DNA of 64,000 nt from Acidobacteriota bacterium (GCA_028877275.1 JAPPFP010000026.1:248001-312000), one strand, 5' to 3'. Shown: positions 25,501-33,892, numbered from the stretch's first letter. A program made the numbers and translations. Notes: generated by a model from the sequence alone, not told the origin.

Positions 25501-25971
25501 GGTCAGGTAGGCGCCGTCCATGTCGAGCCAGTAGCCGACCCGCTCGGTCATTCGCCGCCATTGCCGCTCGTAGGCGCTGACGCTCTCGAGGCAGGCGCTG
25601 TTGAACTTCTCGATCCCGTAGTCCTCGATCTGCTGCTTGCCGGAGAAGCCGAGTTGTTTCTCCACCTCGATCTCGACGGGGAGGCCGTGCGTGTCCCAGC
25701 CGCCCTTGCGCGGCACGTTCCGGCCGGTCATCGTGCGGAAACGCGGGTAGAGGTCCTTCACCACCCGCGTGACGACATGCCCGACGTGGGGTACGTTGTT
25801 CGCGGTCGGCGGCCCCTCGTAGAAGGAGAACTCCTTTTCCTCGCTGTCCTTGCGAACTTCGAGGGAGGCCTCGAACACCCGCTCGCGGCGCCAGAACTCG
25901 AGCGTCTCGCGCTCGAGGTCGGGGAAGGGATAGCCCCCGGGAACGGGCGGAAACGCGGGATCCCTGGACAC
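22576..25971 (-). CDS. ileS: Isoleucyl-tRNA synthetase (type 2)
   Basis: 1131 residues. The class I HIGH motif reads HVGH at residues 62-65 within PPTANNVPHVGHVV, and KMSKR is at about residue 670. The CP1 editing domain follows KGGWDTHGLPVEIEVEK, with paired cysteines CARC near residue 190 and CWRC later. Length and motif context fit the eukaryote-like type 2 enzymes, which are usually insensitive to mupirocin. The start is a GTG at 25971; the protein begins MSRDPAFPPVPGGYPFPDLE. It is 28 bases upstream of the phosphohexomutase in the same direction, and 27 bases after the hydrolase gene. Confidence 0.96.
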   Translation of the reverse strand: MSRDPAFPPVPGGYPFPDLERETLEFWRRERVFEASLEVRKDSEEKEFSFYEGPPTANNVPHVGHVVTRVVKDLYPRFRTMTGRNVPRKGGWDTHGLPVEIEVEKQLGFSGKQQIEDYGIEKFNSACLESVSAYERQWRRMTERVGYWLDMDGAYLTYRNAYIESEWWALAELWKKDLLYEGRKIQPYCARCGTTLSSHEVAQNYRDTEDPSIWVRFPLRPGQSIAAIDAETDGDGGEAAGAFSTDRPVDIAAWTTTPWTLLSHAGIGVHPDLTYRAVEDPTDPERLLLLADGLEQPVPMLLPGDGKPTRVDLREAGTVARFSGQSLEGLLYDRPFAVEPRRSYRAAEVSDSAGFRILLADYVTLTEGTGAVHTAPLFGEDDERSGREYGLPELQAVDAEGKVALDPETSSQDPAIRGLIDEINGAWFKDADPAIVRSLRHQGRLLHGERRGHSYPFCWRCDQPLLYYATTSWFVRTTAARDRLIEKNREVRWHPEHVGQGRFGDWLENVVDWALSRSRYWGTPLPVWKCGDCDAVDVVGSFEELFGKVGRPLPDDPYDRDCFDPHRPFIDDDFQWPCAASGCAGTMKRVEYVIDAWFDSGAMPFAQYHYPFENEEIFRARFPADFISEAVDQTRGWFYTLHVLGCLLFDSPAYLNCIVLGHVNDENGRKMSKRLGNVVEPMEVLAETGADALRWYFCVNNPEQPSRFSARLVREAAQTFLLPLWNALSFFVIYANLDGWRPGRAEIPFGERGSLDRWILLRLYRLVRATTDHLQAYRTAPAARGIETFLDELTNWYIRRSRDRFWAPNEDAVTGGPGTDKESAYQTLYEVLTTIRLLVAPFVPFVAEELHRRLVSSQGKGSVSCHLEPWPEPPADRSDERLEAAMATVLQVARNGRSARNANGIKIRQPLRTVTLVSADPALEGLVAPYVDLLQDELNVHEVRWAADSSEYVSFDVVPHYPKCGPRFGRAMPAVRSALAARGGLELKRELDQSGRIAIEVDGETVHLLPEEVEVRLEERPGVAVHGDSELLVALDVELDDELIAEGLAREVVHRVQNRRRAADLDYADRIAVRYRAADDVEAAIDAHRDWIRGETLAVTLQPVNGDGPEGLEEAPIEGRAFALAIEVQPH

Positions 25972-25998
25972 GGCGAAGCCTTGGGCGCGGCGCCCCGC

Positions 25999-27012
25999 TC
26001 AGGCGGCGAAGCGCTGGCGCTCGATGAACGCCGTCAGCGCCGCCGCGAACTTGGCGGGTCGTTCGACGTGGGGCAGGTTGCGGCAGCCGTCGAAGACGTC
26101 CAGGTGGGCGTTCGGCATTTCCTGTAGCCAGAGGTCGGCGTTTTCGAGCGGTGGGTTGGTCGCCTGGCGGCCCCACGCCAGCCACACCGGCTGCTTGACT
26201 CCGTCGCCGAAGCCGGCCTCCAGCCGGTGGCCGAGCCGGCCGCATAGCGAATCGATCAGGGCATGGCTGGCCCCGGGCAGATGGCTCGCCCGGTACAGCT
26301 GCTCGACCATGGACTCGCCCAGGCCCTCGGCCCCGAACAGGGTCTCGCGTCGCAGGTGATTCTCGAGGGCCCGCTCTCCGGTCACCAGGTTGAGCGCCGA
26401 CTTGCCGAGAACCGGCGCCCGGAGCAGCGAGTGAATCACCGGGTCGCTGCGCTCGTCGGTGACCTCGGTGCCGATGCCCTGCGGTCCGACGAGGGCCAGG
26501 GCGACAACGAGGTCCGGGGCGTTCAGGGCGGCCTCGACGGCATAGGCGGCGGCGCGGTGAGGAGCGACGAGCACGGCGCGCTCGCCGACGACGTCCTCCA
26601 GGAACCGGCCGAGCAGGTCGATGTAGAGCTGGGCGGTGTAGCGCCGGTTCCTCCGCTCCGAGTCACCCCAGCCGAGCCAGTCGGGCACGAAGCAGTCGTG
26701 GCTCCGGGCCAGGCGTTCAGCGGTCTCGCGCCATAGCAGGCCGGTATGCCCGGGGCCGAACGTGTGGAGCAGGACCATCGGCGGCTTGCCGCCCCGGCTG
26801 GGGGACTCCAGGTGAACGAAGGCGACCCGATGGCCGTCGACCTCGATGTGGCGGGTGGAACCCCATCGGGGTCGGGGCAGGCGACCCGCCTTGCGGGCCA
26901 CGATCGCGTTGAACAGGGCCGGGGCCCCGAGCGCGATGCCGCCGATGACCAGACCGTTCGTCAGACGCCGCCTGATCAAGCGCCGGGATTCCTGGTTCGC
27001 GGAGCGCGCCAT
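25999..27012 (-). CDS. Alpha/beta-hydrolase-fold protein with altered nucleophile elbow
   Basis: 337 residues with an N-terminal hydrophobic segment (residues 19-38) and an alpha/beta-hydrolase core: MVLLHTFGPG (oxyanion region), FVPDWLGWGDSE, and a C-terminal FDGCRNLPHVERP with the catalytic-type His. At the elbow, where VLVGHSMGG-like sequence is expected, it reads VLVAPHRAAA, so His152 stands where the nucleophilic Ser should be. The protein may be non-catalytic or use other chemistry. The gene starts with ATG, 41 bases divergent from rlmH, and runs into ileS. Confidence 0.78.
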   Translation of the reverse strand: MARSANQESRRLIRRRLTNGLVIGGIALGAPALFNAIVARKAGRLPRPRWGSTRHIEVDGHRVAFVHLESPSRGGKPPMVLLHTFGPGHTGLLWRETAERLARSHDCFVPDWLGWGDSERRNRRYTAQLYIDLLGRFLEDVVGERAVLVAPHRAAAYAVEAALNAPDLVVALALVGPQGIGTEVTDERSDPVIHSLLRAPVLGKSALNLVTGERALENHLRRETLFGAEGLGESMVEQLYRASHLPGASHALIDSLCGRLGHRLEAGFGDGVKQPVWLAWGRQATNPPLENADLWLQEMPNAHLDVFDGCRNLPHVERPAKFAAALTAFIERQRFAA

Positions 27013-27040
27013 GCGGCGGAGAATAACAGTGAGGGACGTG

Positions 27041-27046
27041 CATAAT
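27041..27046 (+). promoter_or_regulatory. Candidate -10 element for rlmH
   Basis: CATAAT ends 7 bases before the GTG start at 27054. There is no Shine-Dalgarno sequence, so a leaderless transcript is likely. No clear -35 hexamer is found 16-18 bases upstream. Confidence 0.35.
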
Positions 27047-27053
27047 CGGCTCC

Positions 27054-27527
27054 GTGGCGTTCGAGATCGTGGTCGCCTGGGTGGGTCGCCGCCGGGAACC
27101 CTGGGAGACGCTCTGCGGCGACTATCGGCAGAGGATCGAGAGGTTCGCGCCGGTGCGCGAACTGGTTGTTCGCCCCGGGCGCGGCGATGACAGGACTCGC
27201 TTGCGGCTCGAAGGAAAGGCGATCCGCTCGGCCCTGCCTGCCGACGCCTGGACGGTCTGTCTGGATCGGAAGGGACGGCGTCTCAGTTCGACCGGCCTCG
27301 CGACCGAGGTGGGTCGGCTGCGCGCGGAGTGGCAGCGCCCCGTCGTCTGGATCGTGGGCTCGGACCTGGGACTTGACCGCAACCTCCTGGATTCGTGCCG
27401 TTTCCGGCTCTCGCTGGGGTCTCTCACGCTCGCTCACGAGCTCGCTCGACTGACCCTCTATGAGCAGATCTACAGGGCGTTCACCATCCTCGAGGGAATC
27501 AACTATCATCGGCGCCCGTTTTACTGA
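27054..27527 (+). CDS. rlmH: 23S rRNA pseudouridine-1915 N3-methyltransferase RlmH
   Basis: A 157-residue SPOUT methyltransferase. The trefoil-knot SAM site is in WIVGSDLGLDRNLL and RLSLGSLTLAHELARL, and the C-terminal LYEQIYRAF followed by INYHRRPFY is the hallmark tail that contacts the ribosome. It methylates pseudouridine 1915 in helix 69 of 23S rRNA. The GTG start gives the normal beta-strand opening FEIVVAWVG. The next gene begins 20 bases downstream, suggesting one transcript with the DksA-like, holA and mutM genes. Confidence 0.96.
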   Translation: MAFEIVVAWVGRRREPWETLCGDYRQRIERFAPVRELVVRPGRGDDRTRLRLEGKAIRSALPADAWTVCLDRKGRRLSSTGLATEVGRLRAEWQRPVVWIVGSDLGLDRNLLDSCRFRLSLGSLTLAHELARLTLYEQIYRAFTILEGINYHRRPFY

Positions 27528-27547
27528 GCCGCGTGCGGAGGGATCAG

Positions 27548-28933
27548 GTGGCAAAGGCCGACGAGGCTTCTCGAACCGACGGATCGAACGACATCAAGGA
27601 AGCGGCGGCCGCCGCCGCGCGAGAGTTCGCGGCGGCGCGGTCCGCGGCAAGGAAGGCCAGGTCCGCGGCGGATCGGAAGGCTGCCTCGGCCGAGCGGGCG
27701 GCGAAGGCAGCATCGGAGAAGAAGGCTGCGGCCCGGCAGGCGGCTCGGGAAGAGAAAGCCGGAACCACCGCCGCGGCCAGGGCCGAGAAGATTGCCGCGA
27801 CCAGGAAGGACGCCGCCGCTGCCGCCGAGAAGGAGGCGTCGGCGCGGCGCGCGGCGGCCAGGAAGGCCGAGCGGACGGCGCTTGCCGAACAGGCGGCGGC
27901 AGCCAGGGCAGCCGAAGTGGCCGCTGAGCGGGCGGCCGCGGCGAAACAGGCGGCAGCCACCAGAAAGAGCGCCGGCGCGCTGGCCGTGAAGGCCGCCAGG
28001 GAGGCCGATGCGGCGAAGGCGGCGCACGAGCTGGCGGTGAAGAAGGCGGCCCAGGGTCGGGAAGAAGCAGCCGCGAAGAAGAAGGCCGCCGCGCTGTCCG
28101 GCAGACTGGCCGCCACGAGCGGAAACGCCGCGGCCAGGGCCGCGAAGCTGCTGGCGGAACGGAAGTCAGCGGCGCAGGCGGCAGCCAGGGATGCCGCGGC
28201 CAAGGGCACAGCCGTGCGGAAATCGGCCCGGACCTCCACCTCCAGGGCGGCGGCGTCCGAGAAGGCCGCGAAGGCGGCGGAGGCAGCGAAGGCCGCTGCC
28301 AGAGAAGCCGCCCGGGCTGCCGCGGCAGCGGAGAAGCTGGTCGCGAAGGCGGAGGCCGCCGAGAAGGCGGCCGCGGAGAAGGCGGCCGAGCAGGCGGCGG
28401 CGCCGCCCGAAGAAGTCCCCGTCGAACCCGCAACGAAACCGCCGAAGCGACAGCCTGCCCGGAAGAAGACCGCCCGGAAGAAGCCGCGGCCGAAGAAGGC
28501 GCCGACGTTGCTGCTGCGGCCGCAGCGTGCCAATGGCGATGGACGCGCGGGCGCCAGGAAGAGGAACGCGGCGATCGACTTCGATTGGGTTCGGGAACGG
28601 CTCGAGGAGAAGCGGCGGGAGCTGTTCGGTCGCTACAACCGCGATCTGACGGCCGGGCTCAAGGCGTCGACCGGCGAGGGCGCGGAGGACCTGGTCGATC
28701 GGGCGAATCATGCCTACAGCCGGGAGCTGAACTTCTCGCTCTCGGACAGCGACGGCATCCTGCTGAATCGGATCGTCGAAGCGACGGCCCGGCTCGACGA
28801 CGGCACGTTCGGCATTTGCGTCCACTGCAGCAACGAGCTGGGCCGCGCCAGGCTGGAGGCCGTGCCCTGGGCGCCCTACTGCATCGACTGTCAGGAACTC
28901 GAAGAGAAGGGCCGGCTTCCCGCAGACGAGTGA
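27548..28933 (+). CDS. DksA/TraR zinc-finger protein with long Ala/Lys-rich tail
   Basis: A 461-residue protein in two parts. Residues about 15-305 are almost entirely Ala, Lys, Arg and Glu in heptad-like AAK/AAR repeats, followed by a Pro/Lys-rich linker (PARKKTARKKPRPKK). This composition resembles histone H1-like and TolA-like helical tails. From about residue 350 it becomes a DksA-like module: a coiled coil (WVRERLEEKRRELFGRY), then a zinc finger Cys424-x2-Cys427 and Cys445-x2-Cys448. DksA-family proteins insert into the RNA polymerase secondary channel. GTG at 27548 has GGAGG 6 bases upstream; another GTG at 27533 is less well placed. Its TGA overlaps the holA start. Confidence 0.85.
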   Translation: MAKADEASRTDGSNDIKEAAAAAAREFAAARSAARKARSAADRKAASAERAAKAASEKKAAARQAAREEKAGTTAAARAEKIAATRKDAAAAAEKEASARRAAARKAERTALAEQAAAARAAEVAAERAAAAKQAAATRKSAGALAVKAAREADAAKAAHELAVKKAAQGREEAAAKKKAAALSGRLAATSGNAAARAAKLLAERKSAAQAAARDAAAKGTAVRKSARTSTSRAAASEKAAKAAEAAKAAAREAARAAAAAEKLVAKAEAAEKAAAEKAAEQAAAPPEEVPVEPATKPPKRQPARKKTARKKPRPKKAPTLLLRPQRANGDGRAGARKRNAAIDFDWVRERLEEKRRELFGRYNRDLTAGLKASTGEGAEDLVDRANHAYSRELNFSLSDSDGILLNRIVEATARLDDGTFGICVHCSNELGRARLEAVPWAPYCIDCQELEEKGRLPADE

Positions 28934-30432
28934 AGGCACCCGACATCGACGCCGCGGTCGGGCGAATCGAAGGCGGCGACCGCCAGCCGGTCTACCTGGT
29001 GATCGGTGAGCAGGTGCTAGCGGACAGCGCGGCGAGCCGGATCGCCGGCGCACTCGCCGGCGCGAGTGGCTGCGACGTGGCCACCTACAAGCGGCCGGCC
29101 GAACTGCGACCCATCCTGGCCGACCTCTCGACCTTCTCCCTGTTCGATCCGGCCAAGGTCACGCTGGTGTGCGACAGCGCCATCTTCGCCGACCGGACCG
29201 TTGCTGCCGATCTCGTCGACGAGGCGGAAGCGGGGCTGCCCGTGTCGGCCGGGGACGGCCTCTCGAGCAGCCAGAAGGAAGCGGCCGGCCGGCTGCTGCA
29301 GGCGCTGCGGCTGTTCGGCGTCGCGGCCGACGCGGGCGCGCCTGAGGAGGCAGTGTCGTCGTTGCCGGACTGGGTGCTCCAGGGCGGCAGCCGCGTTCGC
29401 CGGCGAAACCGCCGCGGGCGGACGAAGAAGCAGTGCGGCGAACTGGCCCGGGATCTCGGGTCGCTGCTCGAGGTAGCGCGGGCTGAGGGTCTGATCGGCT
29501 GGTCGGATGGGGATCTCGCGGACTTGGACCGCGCCGCGGACGGCGGACTGCCGGAGGGCCACGCTCTCGTCTTTGCCGAGCGAACGGCCGACAGCGCGCA
29601 CCCGCTGGTCAAGCGCCTGGTCGAGCGGAAGGCAGCGTTCCAGGTCGGGGCGCTCGAGTTCGACCGCCGAGGCAACGTCGCCGGGCTCGACGCGGTCGTC
29701 GCTGAACTGTCTCACGAGACGGGGATCGACATCGATCGGGATGCCGCACAGGAACTGGCGCGGCGAACGCTCCGCAAGACGTCGAGCCGCGGTGAACCGG
29801 GCGTCGAGGCGGATTCGGCCGCCCGCTTCGCGGCGGAGTACCGCAAGATCGCTGAAACCGTCCGCGGTGGGGAGGGCCGCATCAACCTCGCCACAGTGAA
29901 GGAAGTGGTCGTCGATCGCGGCGATCAGGATGTCTGGAAGCTGCTCGATGCGATTGCCGAGCAGCGGCCGGACGCCGCGTTGGTCCAACTTCGGCGGCAC
30001 CTGGACAGTGCGCCGGAACGAATCCCGGCCCGGCTTTCCTTCTTCGCGCTGCTCGCCAGGTTCTGCGAGCAACTGGCTACCGTGCATGGGCTCATCGCGG
30101 CCCTCGACCTGCCGCCCGAGCGGAACTACAACCGATTCAAGGCCCAGGTCCTGCCGAAGCTCTCCGCCGAGCTGCCGGGCGGAAAGGCACACCCGCTCAT
30201 GCGGATCCACCCCTATCGGCTGCATCGGATCTTCCAGGCGGCTTCGGCGCGCGGGCCAGAAGCGGGTCAGAAGATGGCGGCGCTGCCGTGGGAGGTGCTG
30301 GAGACCGAGGTGCGCCTGAAGGGCGGCAGCGCCGACGGTGACATCGCGCTGGAGGCTCTGGTCGTCGCTGTGGCCGGAGCGGGCGCTGGAGAGTCCGGCG
30401 GAGGCGCGGCCCGCCGGCGCCGCGCGGGCTGA
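28930..30432 (+). CDS. holA: DNA polymerase III delta subunit (HolA-like)
   Basis: The 500-residue product has the plan of clamp-loader delta: VYLVIGEQVLADSAASRI near the start, LSTFSLFDPAKVTLV (the strand-helix after which the clamp-binding wedge lies), then the C-terminal helical collar domain with VKEVVVDRGDQDVWKLLDAIAEQ and YRLHRIFQAA. Delta opens the sliding clamp for loading. It is longer than typical HolA (about 340 residues), with an acidic/Arg-rich insertion around residues 95-190. The start is GTG overlapping the upstream stop (GTGA). Its end is 1 base from mutM. Confidence 0.8.
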   Translation: MKAPDIDAAVGRIEGGDRQPVYLVIGEQVLADSAASRIAGALAGASGCDVATYKRPAELRPILADLSTFSLFDPAKVTLVCDSAIFADRTVAADLVDEAEAGLPVSAGDGLSSSQKEAAGRLLQALRLFGVAADAGAPEEAVSSLPDWVLQGGSRVRRRNRRGRTKKQCGELARDLGSLLEVARAEGLIGWSDGDLADLDRAADGGLPEGHALVFAERTADSAHPLVKRLVERKAAFQVGALEFDRRGNVAGLDAVVAELSHETGIDIDRDAAQELARRTLRKTSSRGEPGVEADSAARFAAEYRKIAETVRGGEGRINLATVKEVVVDRGDQDVWKLLDAIAEQRPDAALVQLRRHLDSAPERIPARLSFFALLARFCEQLATVHGLIAALDLPPERNYNRFKAQVLPKLSAELPGGKAHPLMRIHPYRLHRIFQAASARGPEAGQKMAALPWEVLETEVRLKGGSADGDIALEALVVAVAGAGAGESGGGAARRRRAG

Positions 30433-30433
30433 C

Positions 30434-31258
30434 GTGCCCGAACTGCCCGAAGTCGAGGTCCTCCGCCGGAGCCTGGAGCGGCCGCTCGTCGGCGACCGTT
30501 TCGAGGCGGTCCGCGTCCACTTTCCGACCCTGCGGGAGCCCCTCTGCGAACGACGGCTGCGCCGGCTGGAAGGCCGCCGGGTCGTCGGTTTGCGTCGGCG
30601 CGCGAAGTACCTGTGGATCGACGCTTCGGGCGGCGAGACCCTGGTCGTGCACCTCGGGATGAGCGGTCGGTTGACCCTGGTCGACCGGGCTGCGCCGCTC
30701 GCGGACCACGAGCACCTGGGCTTCGAGCTCGCCTCCGGCCGCCGGTTGCGTTTCCGTGATCCTCGCCGCTTCGGCGTGGCCTTCGCGGCGGCAACGGAGG
30801 CGCTCGAGCAGGACCGGCACTTCCGCCACCTGGGTATCGAACCCCTGTCGGAGGGGTTCGATGGGGCCTCGCTGTGGACGCTGGCGCGCGGCCGGACGGC
30901 CCCGGTCAAGAGCTTCCTGATGGACGCCTCGGTCGTCGTTGGCGTCGGCAACATCTACGCCTCGGAGGCGCTCTACCGGGCGGGCATCCATCCCCGCCGG
31001 TCCGTGGCGCGGATCGCGCGCCGCCGGTTCGACGTTCTCGCCGCGGCGGTTCGCGCGGTGCTGGGCGAGGCGATCGAGCAGGGCGGCACGACGCTCAACG
31101 ACTTCGCCGACGGCGAGGGCAACTCCGGCTACTTCCAGGTTGCGCTCGACGTCTACGGCCGGGAAGGGGAGGCTTGCCCGGCCGGCTGCGGGGCGGGTAT
31201 CCGCCGGATCGTCATCTCCAACCGCAGCACGTACTACTGTCCGCGCTGCCAGAGGTAA
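30434..31258 (+). CDS. mutM: Formamidopyrimidine-DNA glycosylase
   Basis: Removes 8-oxoguanine and FaPy lesions and nicks the abasic site. The amino terminus is the catalytic PELPEVE (Pro after Met removal, Glu), VVHLGMSGRL is the void-filling loop region, and VGVGNIYASEALYRAGIHP is the H2TH motif. The C-terminal zinc finger is CPAGCGAGIRRI...YYCPRCQ. The GTG at 30434, directly after the holA stop, is the only start giving PELPE at position 2. The usual lesion-contact lysine lies in RRRAKYLW. It is the last gene of the rlmH-dksA-like-holA-mutM run. Confidence 0.96.
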   Translation: MPELPEVEVLRRSLERPLVGDRFEAVRVHFPTLREPLCERRLRRLEGRRVVGLRRRAKYLWIDASGGETLVVHLGMSGRLTLVDRAAPLADHEHLGFELASGRRLRFRDPRRFGVAFAAATEALEQDRHFRHLGIEPLSEGFDGASLWTLARGRTAPVKSFLMDASVVVGVGNIYASEALYRAGIHPRRSVARIARRRFDVLAAAVRAVLGEAIEQGGTTLNDFADGEGNSGYFQVALDVYGREGEACPAGCGAGIRRIVISNRSTYYCPRCQR

Positions 31259-31264
31259 GCGGTC

Positions 31265-33043
31265 CTAGGTGAGCGGCCAGAGCCGCGGGATCAGCAGCAC
31301 GGAGAGCACGAAGAACGCCACCTTGAGCGGCGCGCCGAACTTCACGTAGTCCATGAAGCGGTAGCCACCGGGGCCGAAGACCATCGCGTTCGTCTGATAG
31401 CCCATCGGGGTCAGGAAGCTGGCCGAGGCGGCGAAGGCGACGGTCATCATGAATGTCTTCGGTTCCAGGCCCATCGAGTGCGCGGCCGTGCCGGCGATCG
31501 GCACCATGAGCACCGCGGTCGAGTTGTTCGAGACGATCTCCGAGAGCAGGGCAGTCGCCAGGTAGACGAGCGCGATGACCGCCCAGGGCCCGTAGTCGGC
31601 GCCGGCGTTGGCGATCGCCTCTCCGATCATCGCGGCGAGGCCGGTCTTCTCCATCGCGATCCCCATCGGGAGGATGCCGACGAGCAGGAAGATGACGGTC
31701 CAGTTGATCGCCTCGTATGCCTGCTGCACCGAGATGCCGCCGAAGACGATGAGCGCCACGGCGCCCAGGATCGAAGCCTTCAGGATCGAGGTGACTCCGG
31801 TGGCGGCGACGATGACGACGATCGGGATGATCACCACGGCGAGCCACCAGCGCCGCGGGATGACGAGACGCAGCTTCACGTCCTGCTGCAACGGGATGAA
31901 GTCCTCCGTCTCGTAGAGCGCCTCGATCCGGGAACGGGGGCCGAAGACGAGCAGGGTGTCCCAGTTGTGGAGGACGATGTGGGCCAGCTTCTCGCGGATC
32001 GGCTCGCCGGTGCGGTTGAGCGCCAGCACGAAGCAGCCGAAGCGGCGCCGGAAGTCCAGGTCGCGAATGGTCGAGCCGGTCAACCGGGAGACCGGCGAGA
32101 GCTGGATCTCCGCCATGATGTTGTTCTGGTCCGAGAGGTCGCGGTCGCCGATCTTCGTTTCCGTGCGAAGGCGCAGGCCATAGTGGTCCCGGAAGCTGAC
32201 GATGTCGTCCATCCGGCCCTCTACGATCAGGATGTCGCTGCCCTGCATGGGGGTGGAGCGGAGTTCGACCGCGATCCGTTCCTCGCCGCGCAGGATCTCG
32301 AGCACGGTCAGGCGAAAACGCTCGTTGATGTGCGCGTCGACCACGTTGCTGCCGACGAGCGAACTCCCCTCCGGCACATGGACCTCGGTCAGGAACGAGG
32401 ACAGTTGGTACTTGGTGGTCAGGTCGGAGGCGCCGGCCCGATCCGGGAGGCGTCGCATCGGCACGAACACGATGTAGGCGAAGCCGACAACCAGGAGGAT
32501 CAGTCCGAGCGCCAGGAACTCGAACATGCTGAAGGCTCCGTAGCCGTACTCCGCCGACATGGAGGCGACCAGAAGGTTCGTCGACGTGCCGATCAGGGTG
32601 CAGGTGCCGCCGATGATCGAGAGGTAGGAGAGGGGGAGCAGGATCCGCGACGGCGACACACCGTAGTGCTTTCCAATCTGGATGCCGACCGGCATCAGGA
32701 TCGCCAGCGCGGCGGTGTTGTTGATGAAGGCCGAGAGCACGCCGCAGACCAGGATCAGCGCGATCGCGGCGGCCCAGTGCGTGTGGCCGGAGAGTTGCGC
32801 GAGCTTCTGGCCGAAGCGGTCGATCAAGCCTGTGTGGGTCAGCCCGTAGCTGAGGATGAACATCATCATCACGGTGATGACGGCGTCGTTGCTGAAACCG
32901 CGGATCGCCTCCTGGGGCGTCACCAGCCCGAACAGGAGCAGCAACCCCAGACTGGAGAGGGCGACCGCGTCGATCCGCAGCCATTCGAAGCTGAACGCCA
33001 GGAACGTGAAGACGATGACGGCGACGAGGATCCAGATATCCAT
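31265..33043 (-). CDS. SLC13/DASS-family transporter with two TrkA-C domains
   Basis: 592 residues. The first half has hydrophobic helices with the family motif SAFINNTAALAILMP and GGTCTLIGTSTNLLV. Two tandem regulatory TrkA-C (RCK_C) domains fill about residues 215-380 (for example PEGSSLVGSNV and SRLTGSTIRDLDF). The second half repeats the motif as SEIVSNNSTAVLMVPI and FLTPMGYQTNAMV. This is the layout of sodium/sulfate- or anion-type symporters such as SAC1-like carriers. The ion is not identified; sulfate would fit the nearby cysteine genes only loosely. The gene lies 15 bases downstream of the nitrilase gene. Confidence 0.88.
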   Translation of the reverse strand: MDIWILVAVIVFTFLAFSFEWLRIDAVALSSLGLLLLFGLVTPQEAIRGFSNDAVITVMMMFILSYGLTHTGLIDRFGQKLAQLSGHTHWAAAIALILVCGVLSAFINNTAALAILMPVGIQIGKHYGVSPSRILLPLSYLSIIGGTCTLIGTSTNLLVASMSAEYGYGAFSMFEFLALGLILLVVGFAYIVFVPMRRLPDRAGASDLTTKYQLSSFLTEVHVPEGSSLVGSNVVDAHINERFRLTVLEILRGEERIAVELRSTPMQGSDILIVEGRMDDIVSFRDHYGLRLRTETKIGDRDLSDQNNIMAEIQLSPVSRLTGSTIRDLDFRRRFGCFVLALNRTGEPIREKLAHIVLHNWDTLLVFGPRSRIEALYETEDFIPLQQDVKLRLVIPRRWWLAVVIIPIVVIVAATGVTSILKASILGAVALIVFGGISVQQAYEAINWTVIFLLVGILPMGIAMEKTGLAAMIGEAIANAGADYGPWAVIALVYLATALLSEIVSNNSTAVLMVPIAGTAAHSMGLEPKTFMMTVAFAASASFLTPMGYQTNAMVFGPGGYRFMDYVKFGAPLKVAFFVLSVLLIPRLWPLT

Positions 33044-33058
33044 CGGCGTTGCCGGCTC

Positions 33059-33892
33059 TCAGCCGATCGGCAGCCGGCGGTGCGAGGCGACCGGCATCGA
33101 GCGCCGCACCTCGGCGACGCGCCGGCGGTCGATCTCCGCGACCGCGATGCCGGGCCCGTCTCCCGCGTCGGCGAGAACGTGGCCCCACGGATCGATGATC
33201 ACCGAGTGGCCGTAGCTGTGCCGTAGCCCGCGGTCGTCATGGCGGCCGGTCTGCGCGGCGGCGAGCACGTAGCACTGGGTCTCGATCGCCCTGGCCCGCA
33301 GCAGCGGGAACCAGTGGTCCTTGCCGGTCATCAGGGTGAAGGCCGAGGGGATGGTCAGGACCTCCGCGCCTTCCCGGGCGAGCTTCAGGTAGAGCTCGGG
33401 GAAGCGCAGGTCGTAGCAGATCGTGAGGCCGAGGCGTGCGAGCGGCGTGTCGACGGTCACGGTTTCCTCGCCGGGCACGGCCGTCTTCGACTCCAGGAAC
33501 CGCACCTCGGCGGACACGTCGACGTCGAAGAGGTGGATCTTGCGGTAGGTGGCGACGATCTTCCCCTGCGGGTCGAACAGGACGCTGGTGTTGTAACAGC
33601 GTTCGCTCTCCTCCGGCGCCTTCTCGTTGTAGGAGCCGAGCAGGAGGTAGATGCCGCGGTCCCGGGCCAGGGCGGCGAAGCGGGCGCACGTGGCGCCCGA
33701 TGTCGGCTCCGCCAGCTTGACTTTCTCCTTGTGCGGCCCGAGGTAGTTCGTGTTCTCGGGCGTGGACACGAACGTGGCTCCGCGGTCCGCGGCTGTCTCG
33801 ATCCAGTGCCGCGCGGTTTCCCAGTTCGCCTGCTCGTCCGAGGTGGAGCCCATCTGGACCACCGCGGCGAGGAATGTCGGTGCGTCGCTCAT
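33059..33892 (-). CDS. Carbon-nitrogen hydrolase, Nit1-like
   Basis: A 277-residue nitrilase-superfamily amidase. The catalytic triad is visible as Glu46 (STPENTNYLG), Lys118 (TYRKIHLFD) and Cys159 (LTICYDLRFPE). The DV-x-AE-VRFLES segment and the WFPLLRARAIETQCYV motif are typical of the Nit1 branch that hydrolyses deaminated glutathione. Omega-amidase or another small amide substrate is possible. The ATG at 33892 gives the normal start; the frame is open for another 335 codons upstream but only opposite the divergent GlmS-like gene. Confidence 0.88.
   Translation of the reverse strand: MSDAPTFLAAVVQMGSTSDEQANWETARHWIETAADRGATFVSTPENTNYLGPHKEKVKLAEPTSGATCARFAALARDRGIYLLLGSYNEKAPEESERCYNTSVLFDPQGKIVATYRKIHLFDVDVSAEVRFLESKTAVPGEETVTVDTPLARLGLTICYDLRFPELYLKLAREGAEVLTIPSAFTLMTGKDHWFPLLRARAIETQCYVLAAAQTGRHDDRGLRHSYGHSVIIDPWGHVLADAGDGPGIAVAEIDRRRVAEVRRSMPVASHRRLPIG

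Noticed and set aside
23092..26127. 1011-codon open frame on the plus strand
   Set aside because: It lies wholly opposite ileS and its neighbour and has the Ala/Val/Arg/Glu-heavy composition of an antisense frame in high-GC DNA; ileS has all class I motifs.
27544..28533. 329-codon Ala/Ser/Phe-rich minus-strand frame that looks like a membrane protein
   Set aside because: It is the complement of the Ala/Lys repeat of the DksA-like gene; the plus-strand frame ends in a genuine Cys4 zinc finger and has a perfect ribosome site.
31478..33226. 582-codon plus-strand open frame
   Set aside because: Antisense to the SLC13 carrier; its Asp/Arg/His repeats are the mirror of membrane-helix codons.
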